A stretch of DNA of 64,000 bases from Nannocystis sp. RBIL2 (GTDB lineage: Bacteria > Myxococcota_A > Polyangia > Nannocystales > Nannocystaceae), in the NCBI RefSeq assembly GCF_026626745.1, contig NZ_JAPNJW010000002.1:3620151-3684150 (forward strand), given 5' to 3'. A program made the position numbers and the translations under genes. Within the stretch, counting starts at the first letter, position 1; each line of letters starts with the position of its first letter. Positions 1-7,559 of this stretch are shown here, piece by piece. The notes under the pieces are model-generated. The model worked only from the letters and a program-made list of their open reading frames with translations. It ran no database searches and was not told the DNA's origin.

Positions 1-503
1 TGACCGTCGAGCTGCCGCCGCTGCGCGAGCGCGGCGACGACGTCCTCCTGCTGGCGGAGAAGTTCGTCAGCGACTTCACCCGCCCGCGCGGCGGCGGCGT
101 CGTCCTCAGCCCGGCCGCGGGTCGGGCCCTCGTCGCCCACCCCTGGCCCGGCAACGTCCGCGAGCTCAAGAACACCATCGAGCGCGCGGTCCACTTCGCC
201 AGCGCCGGCGTCATCGAGCCGGCCGACCTGTTCCTCGGCCGCCCCGGCCGCCCCGTCCCCGCGCCCGCGCCCGCGAGCGACCCGCCGCCCGCCCCCGGCG
301 ACGAGACCCTGTTCGCCCAGCCGTTCAAGGAGGCCAAGCAGGCCACGCTCGACGCCTTCGAGCGCCGCTACTTCGCCCGCCTGCTCGAGCAGCACGACGG
401 CAACCTCAGCCGCGCCGCCGCGGCCGCCGGCATCACCCGCTACTACCTGCGCGAGCTGCTCAAGCGCCTCGGCCTCCACCGCGTGAAGGACGACGAGCCA
501 TGA
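1..503 (+). CDS. Sigma-54-dependent transcriptional activator (C-terminal part)
   Basis: The gene enters from outside the window; the readable frame begins at base 3 and gives 166 codons. It opens with the end of an AAA+ sigma-54 interaction domain (LPPLRERGDD, then PWPGNVRELKNTIERAV at about residues 50-66), followed by a Pro/Ala linker and a Fis-type helix-turn-helix (about residues 118-160, with NLSRAAAAAGITRYYLRELL). Such proteins hydrolyse ATP to open promoters held by sigma-54 RNA polymerase. The N-terminal sensor (receiver, FHA or GAF) is not visible, so the input signal is unknown. The stop overlaps the next ATG as ATGA at base 500, which suggests translational coupling, although the downstream signal peptide starts much later. 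Confidence 0.9.
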   Translation, partial: TVELPPLRERGDDVLLLAEKFVSDFTRPRGGGVVLSPAAGRALVAHPWPGNVRELKNTIERAVHFASAGVIEPADLFLGRPGRPVPAPAPASDPPPAPGDETLFAQPFKEAKQATLDAFERRYFARLLEQHDGNLSRAAAAAGITRYYLRELLKRLGLHRVKDDEP

Positions 504-745
504 CCGAAGAGACCTGTCTCGAAGGCCAGCCCCCTCGGGCCGCCGCGCCCACCTGCCCCGAAGGACACGCCGCCACGCCCGGCCCCGAGCAGCCCTTCCT
601 GGCCTCCGCATCGACCTGTCCCGAAGGACACGCCGCCGGTCCCGCCGAAGCGACCCGCCCCGCAGACCACGCCGCCGCGCCCGTGAGCCCGACGCTCGCG
701 CACCTCACCCCGCTCCGCGGCGGCCTCTCGGCTGTCCTTCGCGCC

Positions 746-1243
746 ATGTCCCCCGAGAAATGTCCCAACGGACACCCGCGCCCGGCGATCCCCGCGGTCC
801 TGCGCACCGCCGCCCTGATCTGCTGGGCCGCCCTCGCGGGCGCGTGCGGCGATCGCAGCGGCGATCCGGTGCGCGCCGCCCAGGCCTTCACCGCCGCCGT
901 CCAGCGCGGCGACATGAACGCCGTCTACCCGCTGCTCGAGCGGGCCGCCACCGAGCGCCTCACCGCGGCCGCGGCCCAGGCCTCCGACCAGGTCGGCGGC
1001 CGCCGGCGCATCGAGCCGGCCGAGATGCTGCAGATCGTCGACGTCGACCCCAACTTCGAGCTCGCCAGCGCCGAGCTGGTCGGCGACGCCGACCCCTCCG
1101 AGGCCAAGGACGGCGAGCTCGCCCAGGTGCGCCTGCTCGGCAGTCAGCAAGAGAGCCACACGCTCACCCTCGTGCGCGAGGAAGGCGCCTGGCGCGTGCG
1201 GATCCCCTTACCCCCTCTTACCCCTACGGCCACTACCCCATGA
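746..1243 (+). CDS. Small lipoprotein of unknown function
   Basis: The frame is open from the ATG at 500, but a proper lipoprotein signal begins only at the ATG at 746: a hydrophobic stretch ending in the lipobox LAGAC (Cys about residue 33). I therefore chose 746, giving 165 residues. The mature part has an Ala-rich helical segment resembling DUF4878/NTF2-like lipoproteins (VRAAQAFTAAVQRGDMNAVYPLL) and ends with a strand-rich region (TLVREEGAWRVRI), typical of that fold. The 82 codons between 500 and 746 hold three palindrome copies that read as Cys-Pro-Glu-Gly-His-like peptides; a further copy lies just after the start. The stop overlaps the next ATG (ATGA at 1240), so this gene and the next are probably co-translated. 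Fold assignment is tentative. Confidence 0.65.
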   Translation: MSPEKCPNGHPRPAIPAVLRTAALICWAALAGACGDRSGDPVRAAQAFTAAVQRGDMNAVYPLLERAATERLTAAAAQASDQVGGRRRIEPAEMLQIVDVDPNFELASAELVGDADPSEAKDGELAQVRLLGSQQESHTLTLVREEGAWRVRIPLPPLTPTATTP

Positions 1244-2133
1244 ACTCGACCGAACCACGCCCCACCGGACGGCCGGCCCTCGTCGGCTGGCTGCTGCCGT
1301 TCCTCTGCGTCAGCGCGGCGCTCGTCGCCCACTGGTCGCTCAGCGTCCCGCCCGGCCCGCTGCCGCCGCCGGTCGCCAAGGACCCGCCGCCGAAGCCGAA
1401 ACCGGCGCCCGCCGCCGGCGGCGACGAGGACGACGACAAGGACAAGGACGGCTTCGAACCGTTCACCGCGCCGCGCGCCGCCAACCTGCTCGTGCAGCTG
1501 CACGAGGCCTACGACGGCGCCGCGTTCAAGGCCGAGCCGACCTTCGAGGCGTGGAGCGTGGCCCACCGCCCGCTCATCACCCAGATCATCACCGCCACCC
1601 GCCTGCAGACCTTCAAGGGCGTGGTGCCGTCGCCGTCGGTCTCGACCTCGAACGTCGAGTGTCACACCGTGCGCTGCCGCTTCACCCTGTCGAGCAGCAA
1701 GCAGGAGGACCTGCAGCTGCTCCTCGACGCGCTGGCCGGCCTTCAGTTCGAGGGCGCCCCGCTGTGGCACACGTGGAAGCCCGACGAGATCGCCGAGGAG
1801 CCGGCCAAGCGCGCCAACGCCAAGCCTCGCATGCGTACGCAGGTGCTGGTGTCGTTCGCCCGCGACCTGCCCAAGGTCGACCAGATCAACCTGCAGTCGG
1901 GCGCGCCGCTCAAGCCGGCGACGATCACTCCGGTCAAGGTCCCGGGTCCGAGCGCGGGCGCCCCGACCAAATCGCCGTCGACCGCGACCCCGCTCGTCCC
2001 CGGCGGCCCCACCACCGGTCCGCGCCCGTCCACGGCCCAACCGAGCAGCACCGCCCAGCCGAGCAGCACCGCGAGCCCGAGCACCGTCCCCGGCAGCACG
2101 CCCGGCGCCAAGGCGCCCGCGCACACGCCCTGA
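1240..2133 (+). CDS. Membrane-anchored protein with Pro/Ser/Thr-rich tail, unknown function
   Basis: A 297-residue protein whose ATG overlaps the previous stop by four bases. Residues about 13-32 form one membrane segment (LVGWLLPFLCVSAALVAHWS), followed by a Pro/Lys linker, an acidic DEDDDKDKD patch, a globular part (about 75-215) with a Cys pair in the segment VECHTVRCRF, and a low-complexity tail with repeated PSSTAQ units. No family was recognised. Position suggests an operon with the upstream lipoprotein and possibly the sigma-54 activator. Confidence 0.65.
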   Translation: MNSTEPRPTGRPALVGWLLPFLCVSAALVAHWSLSVPPGPLPPPVAKDPPPKPKPAPAAGGDEDDDKDKDGFEPFTAPRAANLLVQLHEAYDGAAFKAEPTFEAWSVAHRPLITQIITATRLQTFKGVVPSPSVSTSNVECHTVRCRFTLSSSKQEDLQLLLDALAGLQFEGAPLWHTWKPDEIAEEPAKRANAKPRMRTQVLVSFARDLPKVDQINLQSGAPLKPATITPVKVPGPSAGAPTKSPSTATPLVPGGPTTGPRPSTAQPSSTAQPSSTASPSTVPGSTPGAKAPAHTP

Positions 2134-2298
2134 GCGGCCCGCGACCGGCACCGACCCTCACGCAGCGTGAGCGCGAAGTCGCGTCGCGCCGCGAGCCGCT
2201 GACAGCCTTCGCCAGCGACGCCGCTGCTCCCACCTTCGCGGGCACCTGCAACATCGCCCCGCCGCGCGCCCGGCCCGCAAGCCGCCGGCCGCGGCTGC

Positions 2299-2304
2299 TA
2301 CGCT
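2299..2304 (+). promoter_or_regulatory. -10-like element TACGCT, 7 nt before GTG
   Basis: TACGCT ends seven bases before the GTG at 2312, with no Shine-Dalgarno between them. This fits a leaderless transcript, a layout seen repeatedly in this window. No clear -35 is visible. Confidence 0.4.
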
Positions 2305-2311
2305 GCCTCGC

Positions 2312-2746
2312 GTGCGACGCTCCTCGCTCGGCCTCCTCCTGTGCTTCGGCAGCCTGTCCGCGTGCGGCTCGGGCGACGACCTCGGCGGCATGTTGTCGGT
2401 CGACAGCGAAGAATATGGCGCCTGGACCATGTCCCCGACGACCTGCGTCTCCGGCGAGCACCGCCAGTTCTTCGGCGTCGACCTGACCGAGCGCGGCGAC
2501 GTCGGCAGCGGCGTGCGGATCGTCGACGACCCGGTCGACGGCTACTCGCTGGCGATGAACATCCCCGACCACGACCTCGCGCTCCTCGTCACCGCCTCCA
2601 GCGAGTGCGAGGTGTTCGACATCTACCTCGAGCGCGGCAACGTCCGCGTCAACAACATCTGGGCCATCCAGGGCCACGCGACCCTCGAGTGCCGCGCCGC
2701 CGGGCTCGAGATCGTCGCCGACCTGCAGTTCTCGGGCTGCACTTGA
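2312..2746 (+). CDS. Small lipoprotein, unknown function
   Basis: 144 residues with a GTG start, chosen because it directly precedes a short basic N-terminus (MRRSS) and a hydrophobic stretch ending in lipobox LSAC at residues 15-18. The mature domain is strand-rich, with Cys residues that could form disulfides (around residues 46, 104, 128 and 143), and ends in FSGCT. No family is recognised. The gene stands alone, between a probable leaderless promoter and a palindromic cluster placed directly after its stop. Confidence 0.65.
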   Translation: MRRSSLGLLLCFGSLSACGSGDDLGGMLSVDSEEYGAWTMSPTTCVSGEHRQFFGVDLTERGDVGSGVRIVDDPVDGYSLAMNIPDHDLALLVTASSECEVFDIYLERGNVRVNNIWAIQGHATLECRAAGLEIVADLQFSGCT

Positions 2747-2761
2747 AAAATGACTGAATCG

Positions 2762-2807
2762 GCATGTCCCCACGGGCATGCCCGATCGGGCATGTCCCCT
2801 GAGACAG
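2762..2807. repeat. Palindrome cluster after lipoprotein gene, probable terminator
   Basis: Contains the perfect 18-bp palindrome CATGCCCGATCGGGCATG (2777-2794), flanked by half sites CATGTCCC and GAGACA of the window-wide repeat family. It lies between the 3' ends of two convergent genes, so it could terminate both. Confidence 0.75.
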
Positions 2808-2814
2808 CCATTTC

Positions 2815-3465
2815 TCAAAAGGCCAGCCGCAGCCCGAGCCCACCCCCACGCGGGAGCACGAGCGGACCGACGATCGGCCGGCCGCGCGTGGCCAGGCCGG
2901 CGTCTCGCAGGTCGCGCAGCGGCGCGGCCCAGCGGCTCCACAAGATCAGGCCGGTGACCAACGCCCCGATGCCGCCCGCCGTGGTCGCGGCCGCCGCGAA
3001 GCCGAGGATGCCCTGACCCCGGAATACCTCGGCGCGAGCGGTCTCGACCCATAAGTACGAGCTGAAACCCAGCGCCACGACCCCCCAGCACGTGACACCG
3101 ATCCCGAGCGCCCGACGAAGCTTGAACCGGCGCCGGGCGAACGCGAGGAACGTCTCCGTCTCGCCTTCCCGGACATCATCCTCGTAGGACTCCCACGCGC
3201 CGCTCAGATCGAGCCCGGTGATGGCCTCGAGCTTGCGATACTCGCGGAGCTGCTTCCCCATGCCGGCCGGCTCGGGCACCTCCGTGTCGACCGGCGTGAA
3301 CGGGTCCACCACCGCCGCAGCCTCCTCCGCGCTCCCGGTCCCAGGACCCGGCGCAACCTCCTCGACCCGCGCAGTCTCCGGAGCAGCCGCGACCTCCTCC
3401 GCCCGCGCGCCAGCGACTGGTTGCACCGCTGCCCCCCACAACAGCACGGACACGACGCTCACCAT
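2815..3465 (-). CDS. Secreted or envelope protein with two membrane segments
   Basis: An upstream reading frame extends to 3582, but residue 40 of that frame begins a clear signal peptide (MVSVVSVLLWGAAVQPVAGARA), so I placed the start at 3465, giving 216 residues. After an Ala/Glu/Pro-rich linker comes a short helical region, then two hydrophobic segments (about residues 118-140 and 145-168, in IGVTCWGVVALGFSSYLWV and GFAAAATTAGGIGALVTGLI). No family recognised. Organisation resembles small myxobacterial envelope proteins with a C-terminal hairpin anchor. Confidence 0.55.
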   Translation of the reverse strand: MVSVVSVLLWGAAVQPVAGARAEEVAAAPETARVEEVAPGPGTGSAEEAAAVVDPFTPVDTEVPEPAGMGKQLREYRKLEAITGLDLSGAWESYEDDVREGETETFLAFARRRFKLRRALGIGVTCWGVVALGFSSYLWVETARAEVFRGQGILGFAAAATTAGGIGALVTGLILWSRWAAPLRDLRDAGLATRGRPIVGPLVLPRGGGLGLRLAF

Positions 3466-3828
3466 GTCCCGGATCGTAACTCGCTCGCGCCCAGGCCCGC
3501 GATCCTGTCTCCGGGTCAGGAAAGCATGCGCTGCAACGCGTTCCATCGCGGTTCGCGTCGAGCGACGATCGATCACCGACATGCCGACGCGAGCGATGCG
3601 GCGGAAGACAGCGTTCCGCCGCGAGGGTCGCGCGAGTCGATCACAGCACGTGCATCAGAGCTTCAAAGCCGTCGGCGCCGATCACCTGCGCACGAGAACT
3701 CGACGGCGAAAACGTTCCGCACTGCGGTTCACGAAACCGACCGGAGTAAGAGCCGACCCTCTCCCCCGCTCTGCCCGTCACCGACACAGCCCGTTGCCTC
3801 GGCGGCACATCCGTCGAGCCATCTTAAA

Positions 3829-3890
3829 ACATGACCGCAAGCGCATGTCTTTCAAGCCATTGCTGATTGAACATGTTTAAAAAGTCATTC
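3829..3890. repeat. Palindrome family cluster with AT-rich patch
   Basis: Several degenerate half sites (ACATGACC, GCATGTC, GAACATG) lie within 60 bases and end in TTTAAAAAG. Intergenic, 5' of the gene starting at 3465 on the minus strand. Confidence 0.6.
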
Positions 3891-3992
3891 TCGAGCGATC
3901 GATCGCGCTTTGACCGACTGCTAGCAGCGAGCGCGGAGCTCGTCCCCTCCGCGTCGCAAGCGACGGGCGGAGCGAGCTCGGCGCACGTCGTC

Positions 3993-4091
3993 ACGACCGT
4001 GCACTGTGATCACCGCCGCTCGAAGACCCGGTTCCGTGCGCCCCGCTTCGGCGGCCACTGACGACCGTGCATCCTGATCATCCGCCGCTCG
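3993..4091 (+). repeat. Direct repeat carrying TGATCA
   Basis: Two copies (about 3993-4021 and 4061-4091) share ACGACCGTGCA, a TGATCA core, then CCGCCGCTCG, with centres about 68 bp apart. It lies just downstream of the pspA stop (pspA reads leftwards). Confidence 0.6.
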
Positions 4092-4152
4092 CGACGCGGC
4101 CGGAGGCGACGGGTGTCGCGCTCCGGCCGGCGGCTGTCGAAGCCCGCGGCGT

Positions 4153-4974
4153 CTAGCCGCTGAGCTTCTTCTTCAGCTCTTCGAGCTGGGCGTCGATCTC
4201 GGCGGCCTTGAGGTCGTCGGAGCTGAGCTCCTCGGCGGGGGGCGCGGCCGACTTGGCGTCGGCGCGGCCCGAGCCGAGCTGGCGCGGGTCTTCGGACTTG
4301 CCGGCGGTGAGGGCCATCTTGCGCTTGAGGGCCTCGAGTTGGTCGTCGACGTTGCCGGCCTCGAGGGCCTTGAACTGCGACTCGAGGCTGCCTTCCTCGA
4401 GCACGCCGCCGATCTCCGACGTCGCCTCGGCCTCGGCCTCGAGCTGGGTGACGCGCTCGGACATGCGGCCGAAGGTGTCGAAGGCCGACGTCGAGTTGAT
4501 GCTCGACAGCGTCTCGTTGATGGTGCGCTGGGCCTCGGCCCGCTTCTGGCGCGAGACCAGCAGGTTGCGCTTGCGCTTGGCCTCCTCGATCTTGGCGTCG
4601 AGGCCGCGGAGGGCGACCTTGAGCTGCTCGACCGAGTTCTTCTGGGCCTCCCACTGGTCCTTGAGCTGGGACGCGACCTCGTCGTGGTCGCCCTTGCGCT
4701 GCAGCGCGGCGCGGGCGAGGTTCTCGTCGCCGGCCTTGAGGGCCAGCATCGCCTTCTTCTCCCACTCGGCCGCCTTGGCGGCCTCCTGCTCCCACTGCTT
4801 CTTGATGCGCTTCTCATCGGCGATGGCGATGGCCACCTGCTTCTTGGCCTCGATGAGCTGCTGCTTCATGTCGACCAACACCTGATTGAGCATCTTCTCC
4901 GGGTCTTCGGCCCGGTTGATGAGCTCGTTGATGTTGGAGCGGATGAGGGTGCCGAGGCGTGAAAAAAGTCCCAT
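4153..4974 (-). CDS. pspA: PspA/IM30-family membrane-stress protein
   Basis: 273 residues, beginning MGLFSRLGTLIRSNINELI, the amphipathic N-terminal helix that binds membranes in PspA/Vipp1. The rest is long coiled-coil (NRAEDPEKMLNQ, KRGDHDEV-like segments), the ESCRT-III-like fold typical of the family, with a disordered Ala/Glu-rich stretch before a last short helix (about residues 250-272). PspA oligomers protect the inner membrane against proton leakage. The gene starts one base after the stop of a YbjN-like gene on the same strand, a pairing that suggests a dedicated partner. No pspF or pspBC is in the window. Confidence 0.9.
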   Translation of the reverse strand: MGLFSRLGTLIRSNINELINRAEDPEKMLNQVLVDMKQQLIEAKKQVAIAIADEKRIKKQWEQEAAKAAEWEKKAMLALKAGDENLARAALQRKGDHDEVASQLKDQWEAQKNSVEQLKVALRGLDAKIEEAKRKRNLLVSRQKRAEAQRTINETLSSINSTSAFDTFGRMSERVTQLEAEAEATSEIGGVLEEGSLESQFKALEAGNVDDQLEALKRKMALTAGKSEDPRQLGSGRADAKSAAPPAEELSSDDLKAAEIDAQLEELKKKLSG

Positions 4975-4975
4975 C

Positions 4976-5395
4976 TCAGTTGCCCTCCTGGATGTCGCTG
5001 TGGGTCGGCGCCGGGCGCCACGGGGTGAGCTGTTCCAAGTGACCGTCGAGCGCCATGGCCATGTCCTCGACCATGGCCTGGAACTCGCTGAAATCGAGGT
5101 CGACGAGCTGGTGCGCGCCCGTCAGCAGGATCTGGTCGCCGTCGAGGGCGTAGGCGCAATGCAGCGTCGTGTCGTTGAACTCGAGCAAGCGGCGGAACAG
5201 GCCCAGGTGGTCCGGCGTCCGCTCGGTGACCGCGAAGATCGGCGACGAGTAGAGCACGATCGGCTCGTCGATGCGGACCACGATGCGGATGCCCGAGTGA
5301 CTCTCCGGTCCGACCACCCATGTGTCGTCGGAGACCTTCTCGTGGGGCAGCTCCATCCGGAGCATGTACGATTCCAGCGTTTCTGCGTGACTCAT
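4976..5395 (-). CDS. YbjN/CesT-like small protein linked to pspA
   Basis: 139 residues with the start placed at MSHAETLESYML (5395); the frame extends further upstream to 5554, but that part is Pro/Arg-rich and non-coding in character. The protein alternates strands and helices (LRMELPHEKVSDDTWVV, GIRIVVRIDEPIVLYSSPIF, LLEFNDTTLHCAYALDGD), which matches the type III chaperone-like fold of YbjN/DUF1821 proteins. It is followed after one base by pspA, so the two are almost certainly one transcript. Function is probably as a partner or adaptor of PspA; this is inference from context. Confidence 0.65.
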   Translation of the reverse strand: MSHAETLESYMLRMELPHEKVSDDTWVVGPESHSGIRIVVRIDEPIVLYSSPIFAVTERTPDHLGLFRRLLEFNDTTLHCAYALDGDQILLTGAHQLVDLDFSEFQAMVEDMAMALDGHLEQLTPWRPAPTHSDIQEGN

Positions 5396-5805
5396 GGAGG
5401 GTTCGTCGGGCGCGGGTGCCGGGGGCGGCGGCAGCGGCCAAAGCGGTCGCACGGGCCAGTGAGACAAGTCTGTGGCACGTCTGCGGCGCCTGAGCCCGGC
5501 AGCACGCCCGAGGTCAGCCACTATACGCGACGGTCCGTGGGGGCGGCAACCCAAACTCCGTCAGGCGCGCCGCTTTGGCCGCTTTGCCCCCCTTTGCCAC
5601 CTTTGCAGGCGCGCGGGGCCGTGGTATCCGGGGGGGCCCGCACAAGCGACGAAACCCCTGTCGGGGCCGCGCCAGTTTTACGGTCGCGGGGGCCTGAAAC
5701 ACCCGGGCCGGGCCCCACGGAGCGCCTCCTACTCATGACATACCCTGCTCGGCGTCCTCATCGGCCTCGCTCTTTCGCTCCCTGCTGCCGCCGAGGGCCC
5801 GGCCG
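5396..5805. other. 410-bp divergent intergenic region with periodic CTTTG tract
   Basis: Lies between the divergent ybjN-like/pspA operon and uppS. Four CTTTG pentamers recur every 9-10 bp at 5572-5606. No gene and no canonical -35/-10 pair was seen. Confidence 0.5.
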
Positions 5806-6615
5806 ATGAGCGCGCGCGGAGCGGGCGCGGGCGAGGGCCGCCGGCTGCCGCGGCACGTCGGCATCATCATGGACGGCAACGGCCGCTGGGCGCAGCAGAA
5901 GGGCCTGCCGCGCGAGGTCGGCCACGAGCACGGCGCCGACGCCGTCCGCCGGGTCGTCCGCGCCGCGCGCGAGCTCGGCGTCGAGGCGCTGACGCTGTTC
6001 GCCTTCTCGAGCCAGAACTGGGACCGGCCGCCGCAGGAGGTCTTCCACCTCATGCAGCTGCTCAACCGCTACCTGCTCGAGGAGCGGGCCGAGATCCTCG
6101 ACAACAATATTCGGCTCATCACCGTCGGCGACACCGAGCGCCTGCCGAGCTACGTCCGCGACCCGATGCGCGAGCTCATCTCCGCCTCGGCGAACAACGA
6201 GCGGATGACGCTGTGCCTCGCGCTGAGCTACGGCGGGCGCGAGATGATCACCGAGGCGGCGCGGCGCATCGCCCGCGCGGTCCAGGCCGGCAGCCTGCGG
6301 CCCGACGAGATCGACCCCAAGACGTTCTCCTCGTACCTCGACTCGAGCCGTCACCTGCCGCCGCTCGACCTCCTGATCCGCACCAGCGGCGAGCACCGGA
6401 TCTCCAACTTCTTCCTGTGGGAGGTCGCCTACGCCGAGCTGTTCTTCACCGAGGTGCTGTGGCCCGACTTCGCGCGCGAGCACCTGATGGAGGCCCTCGA
6501 CGACTTCAATCGCCGCGAGCGCCGCTTCGGGCAGCTCCCCGGCGAGTCCGACGCCGACGCGCTCGACGAGCCGCCGGCCGTCGGGATCTTCCCCGCGCAA
6601 CGAGGCAAGGGCTGA
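5806..6615 (+). CDS. uppS: Isoprenyl transferase (undecaprenyl diphosphate synthase type)
   Basis: 269 residues. The signature IIMDGNGRWAQQKG (residues 20-33, catalytic Asp23) and the C-terminal RTSGEHRISNFFLWE (about 190-204) identify a cis-prenyltransferase, which condenses isopentenyl diphosphate onto farnesyl diphosphate to make the C55 lipid carrier for peptidoglycan. The family motif is usually RTGGE.RLSNF; here Ser replaces the second Gly. An extra C-terminal tail of about 20 residues is present. The gene is followed by cdsA after one base (GTG start at 6617), the conserved uppS-cdsA order. A rather distant Leu/Ser-rich substrate tunnel cannot tell the chain length. Confidence 0.93.
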   Translation: MSARGAGAGEGRRLPRHVGIIMDGNGRWAQQKGLPREVGHEHGADAVRRVVRAARELGVEALTLFAFSSQNWDRPPQEVFHLMQLLNRYLLEERAEILDNNIRLITVGDTERLPSYVRDPMRELISASANNERMTLCLALSYGGREMITEAARRIARAVQAGSLRPDEIDPKTFSSYLDSSRHLPPLDLLIRTSGEHRISNFFLWEVAYAELFFTEVLWPDFAREHLMEALDDFNRRERRFGQLPGESDADALDEPPAVGIFPAQRGKG

Positions 6616-6616
6616 C

Positions 6617-7480
6617 GTGGCCGATCTGATCAAGCGCTTGTGGACGGCGATCGTCCTCGTCCCGATCCTGGTGATCGCCCTGTTCGTCGACCGCACGCCG
6701 TGGAGCATCCTCGCCTTGGCGGTGCTGTTCGGCGGTTTCGCGCTCGACGAGTACCTGCGCATGGCCCTGCCGCAGCGCTCGCTGTCGGGCCCGGCCGCCA
6801 CCTCGGGGCACGAGTACGGCCTGCGCGCCTTCATGGCTGTCATCGGCGCGGCCGTGGTCGCGCTGCCGATGGTGTTCGGCGCCGGCCGGGTGCTGCCGCC
6901 GCTGCTGATGTTCTCGGTGATCGCCGTCGCGCTGGTGCTCTTGTCGCGCAAGCACGCGCTCGAGCAGGCCGGCCGGCACATGTCGGTGTGCCTGGCGGCG
7001 CTGCTCTACGTGCCGCTGCTCGCCTCTCTGTGGCCGCAGATCAAGCACCACTTCGGCCCCGGCTGGCTGTTCGTGACCCTGGCGATCGCGTTCCTGTCCG
7101 ACACCGGCGCGTACGCGTTCGGCCGCCTGTGGGGCAAGCACAAGCTCTACCCGGCGGTCAGCCCCGGCAAGACCTGGGAGGGCTCGCTCGGCGGCCTGGT
7201 CGGCGCCAACGTGGCCACGGTCGGCTTCGGCTCGGCGTTCCTGCTGCCCGAGCTCGCGGTCGGCCACGCGGTCGTCCTCGGCATCCTCGGCTCGCTCGCG
7301 GGCCAGGTCGGCGACCTGTTCGAGTCGATGCTGAAGCGCAGCCACGGCGTCAAGGACTCCGGCAACCTGCTGCCCGGCCACGGCGGCATGCTCGACCGCG
7401 TCGACGCCCTGCTGTTCGTCGGCCCGGTCGTCTACTACTTCGCCGCCAACGTGGTGTTCGCCCACGGCATGCCCACATGA
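6617..7480 (+). CDS. cdsA: Phosphatidate cytidylyltransferase
   Basis: 287 residues, GTG start one base after the uppS stop. Multi-pass membrane protein with about eight hydrophobic segments and the complete CDP-diglyceride synthase signature near the C-terminus (SMLKRSHGVKDSGNLLPGHG followed by GMLDRVD). It makes CDP-diacylglycerol from phosphatidic acid and CTP at the inner membrane, the branch point for phosphatidylglycerol, cardiolipin and phosphatidylethanolamine. The final codons (HGMPT) run into a palindromic hairpin cluster that separates it from a convergent gene. Confidence 0.93.
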   Translation: MADLIKRLWTAIVLVPILVIALFVDRTPWSILALAVLFGGFALDEYLRMALPQRSLSGPAATSGHEYGLRAFMAVIGAAVVALPMVFGAGRVLPPLLMFSVIAVALVLLSRKHALEQAGRHMSVCLAALLYVPLLASLWPQIKHHFGPGWLFVTLAIAFLSDTGAYAFGRLWGKHKLYPAVSPGKTWEGSLGGLVGANVATVGFGSAFLLPELAVGHAVVLGILGSLAGQVGDLFESMLKRSHGVKDSGNLLPGHGGMLDRVDALLFVGPVVYYFAANVVFAHGMPT

Positions 7481-7484
7481 ACCA

Positions 7485-7554
7485 AAGGGCATGCCCGTTC
7501 GGGCATGCCCTTCGGCACCTGCACCGAGGGCCATGTCCGCACGGACATGGCCCT
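7485..7554. repeat. Two strong hairpins between convergent genes
   Basis: AAGGGCATGCCC-GTTC-GGGCATGCCCTT (7485-7512) and AGGGCCATGTCC-GCAC-GGACATGGCCCT (7527-7554) are perfect 12-bp-arm hairpins built from the window-wide repeat. They lie between the cdsA stop and the stop of a convergent gene, so a bidirectional terminator role is likely, though no U-tract follows. Confidence 0.85.
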
Positions 7555-7559
7555 TCGCA

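Larger units (their letters stand above)
3466..4152. other. Gene-poor 687-bp interval with repeats
   Basis: No convincing gene: reading frames here lack plausible starts and have non-coding composition. It contains a palindrome cluster at 3829-3886 with an AT-rich patch (TTTAAAAAG) and a direct repeat at 3993-4021 and 4061-4091 carrying TGATCA. It probably holds the promoter of the gene ending at 2815 on the minus strand. Confidence 0.6.
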
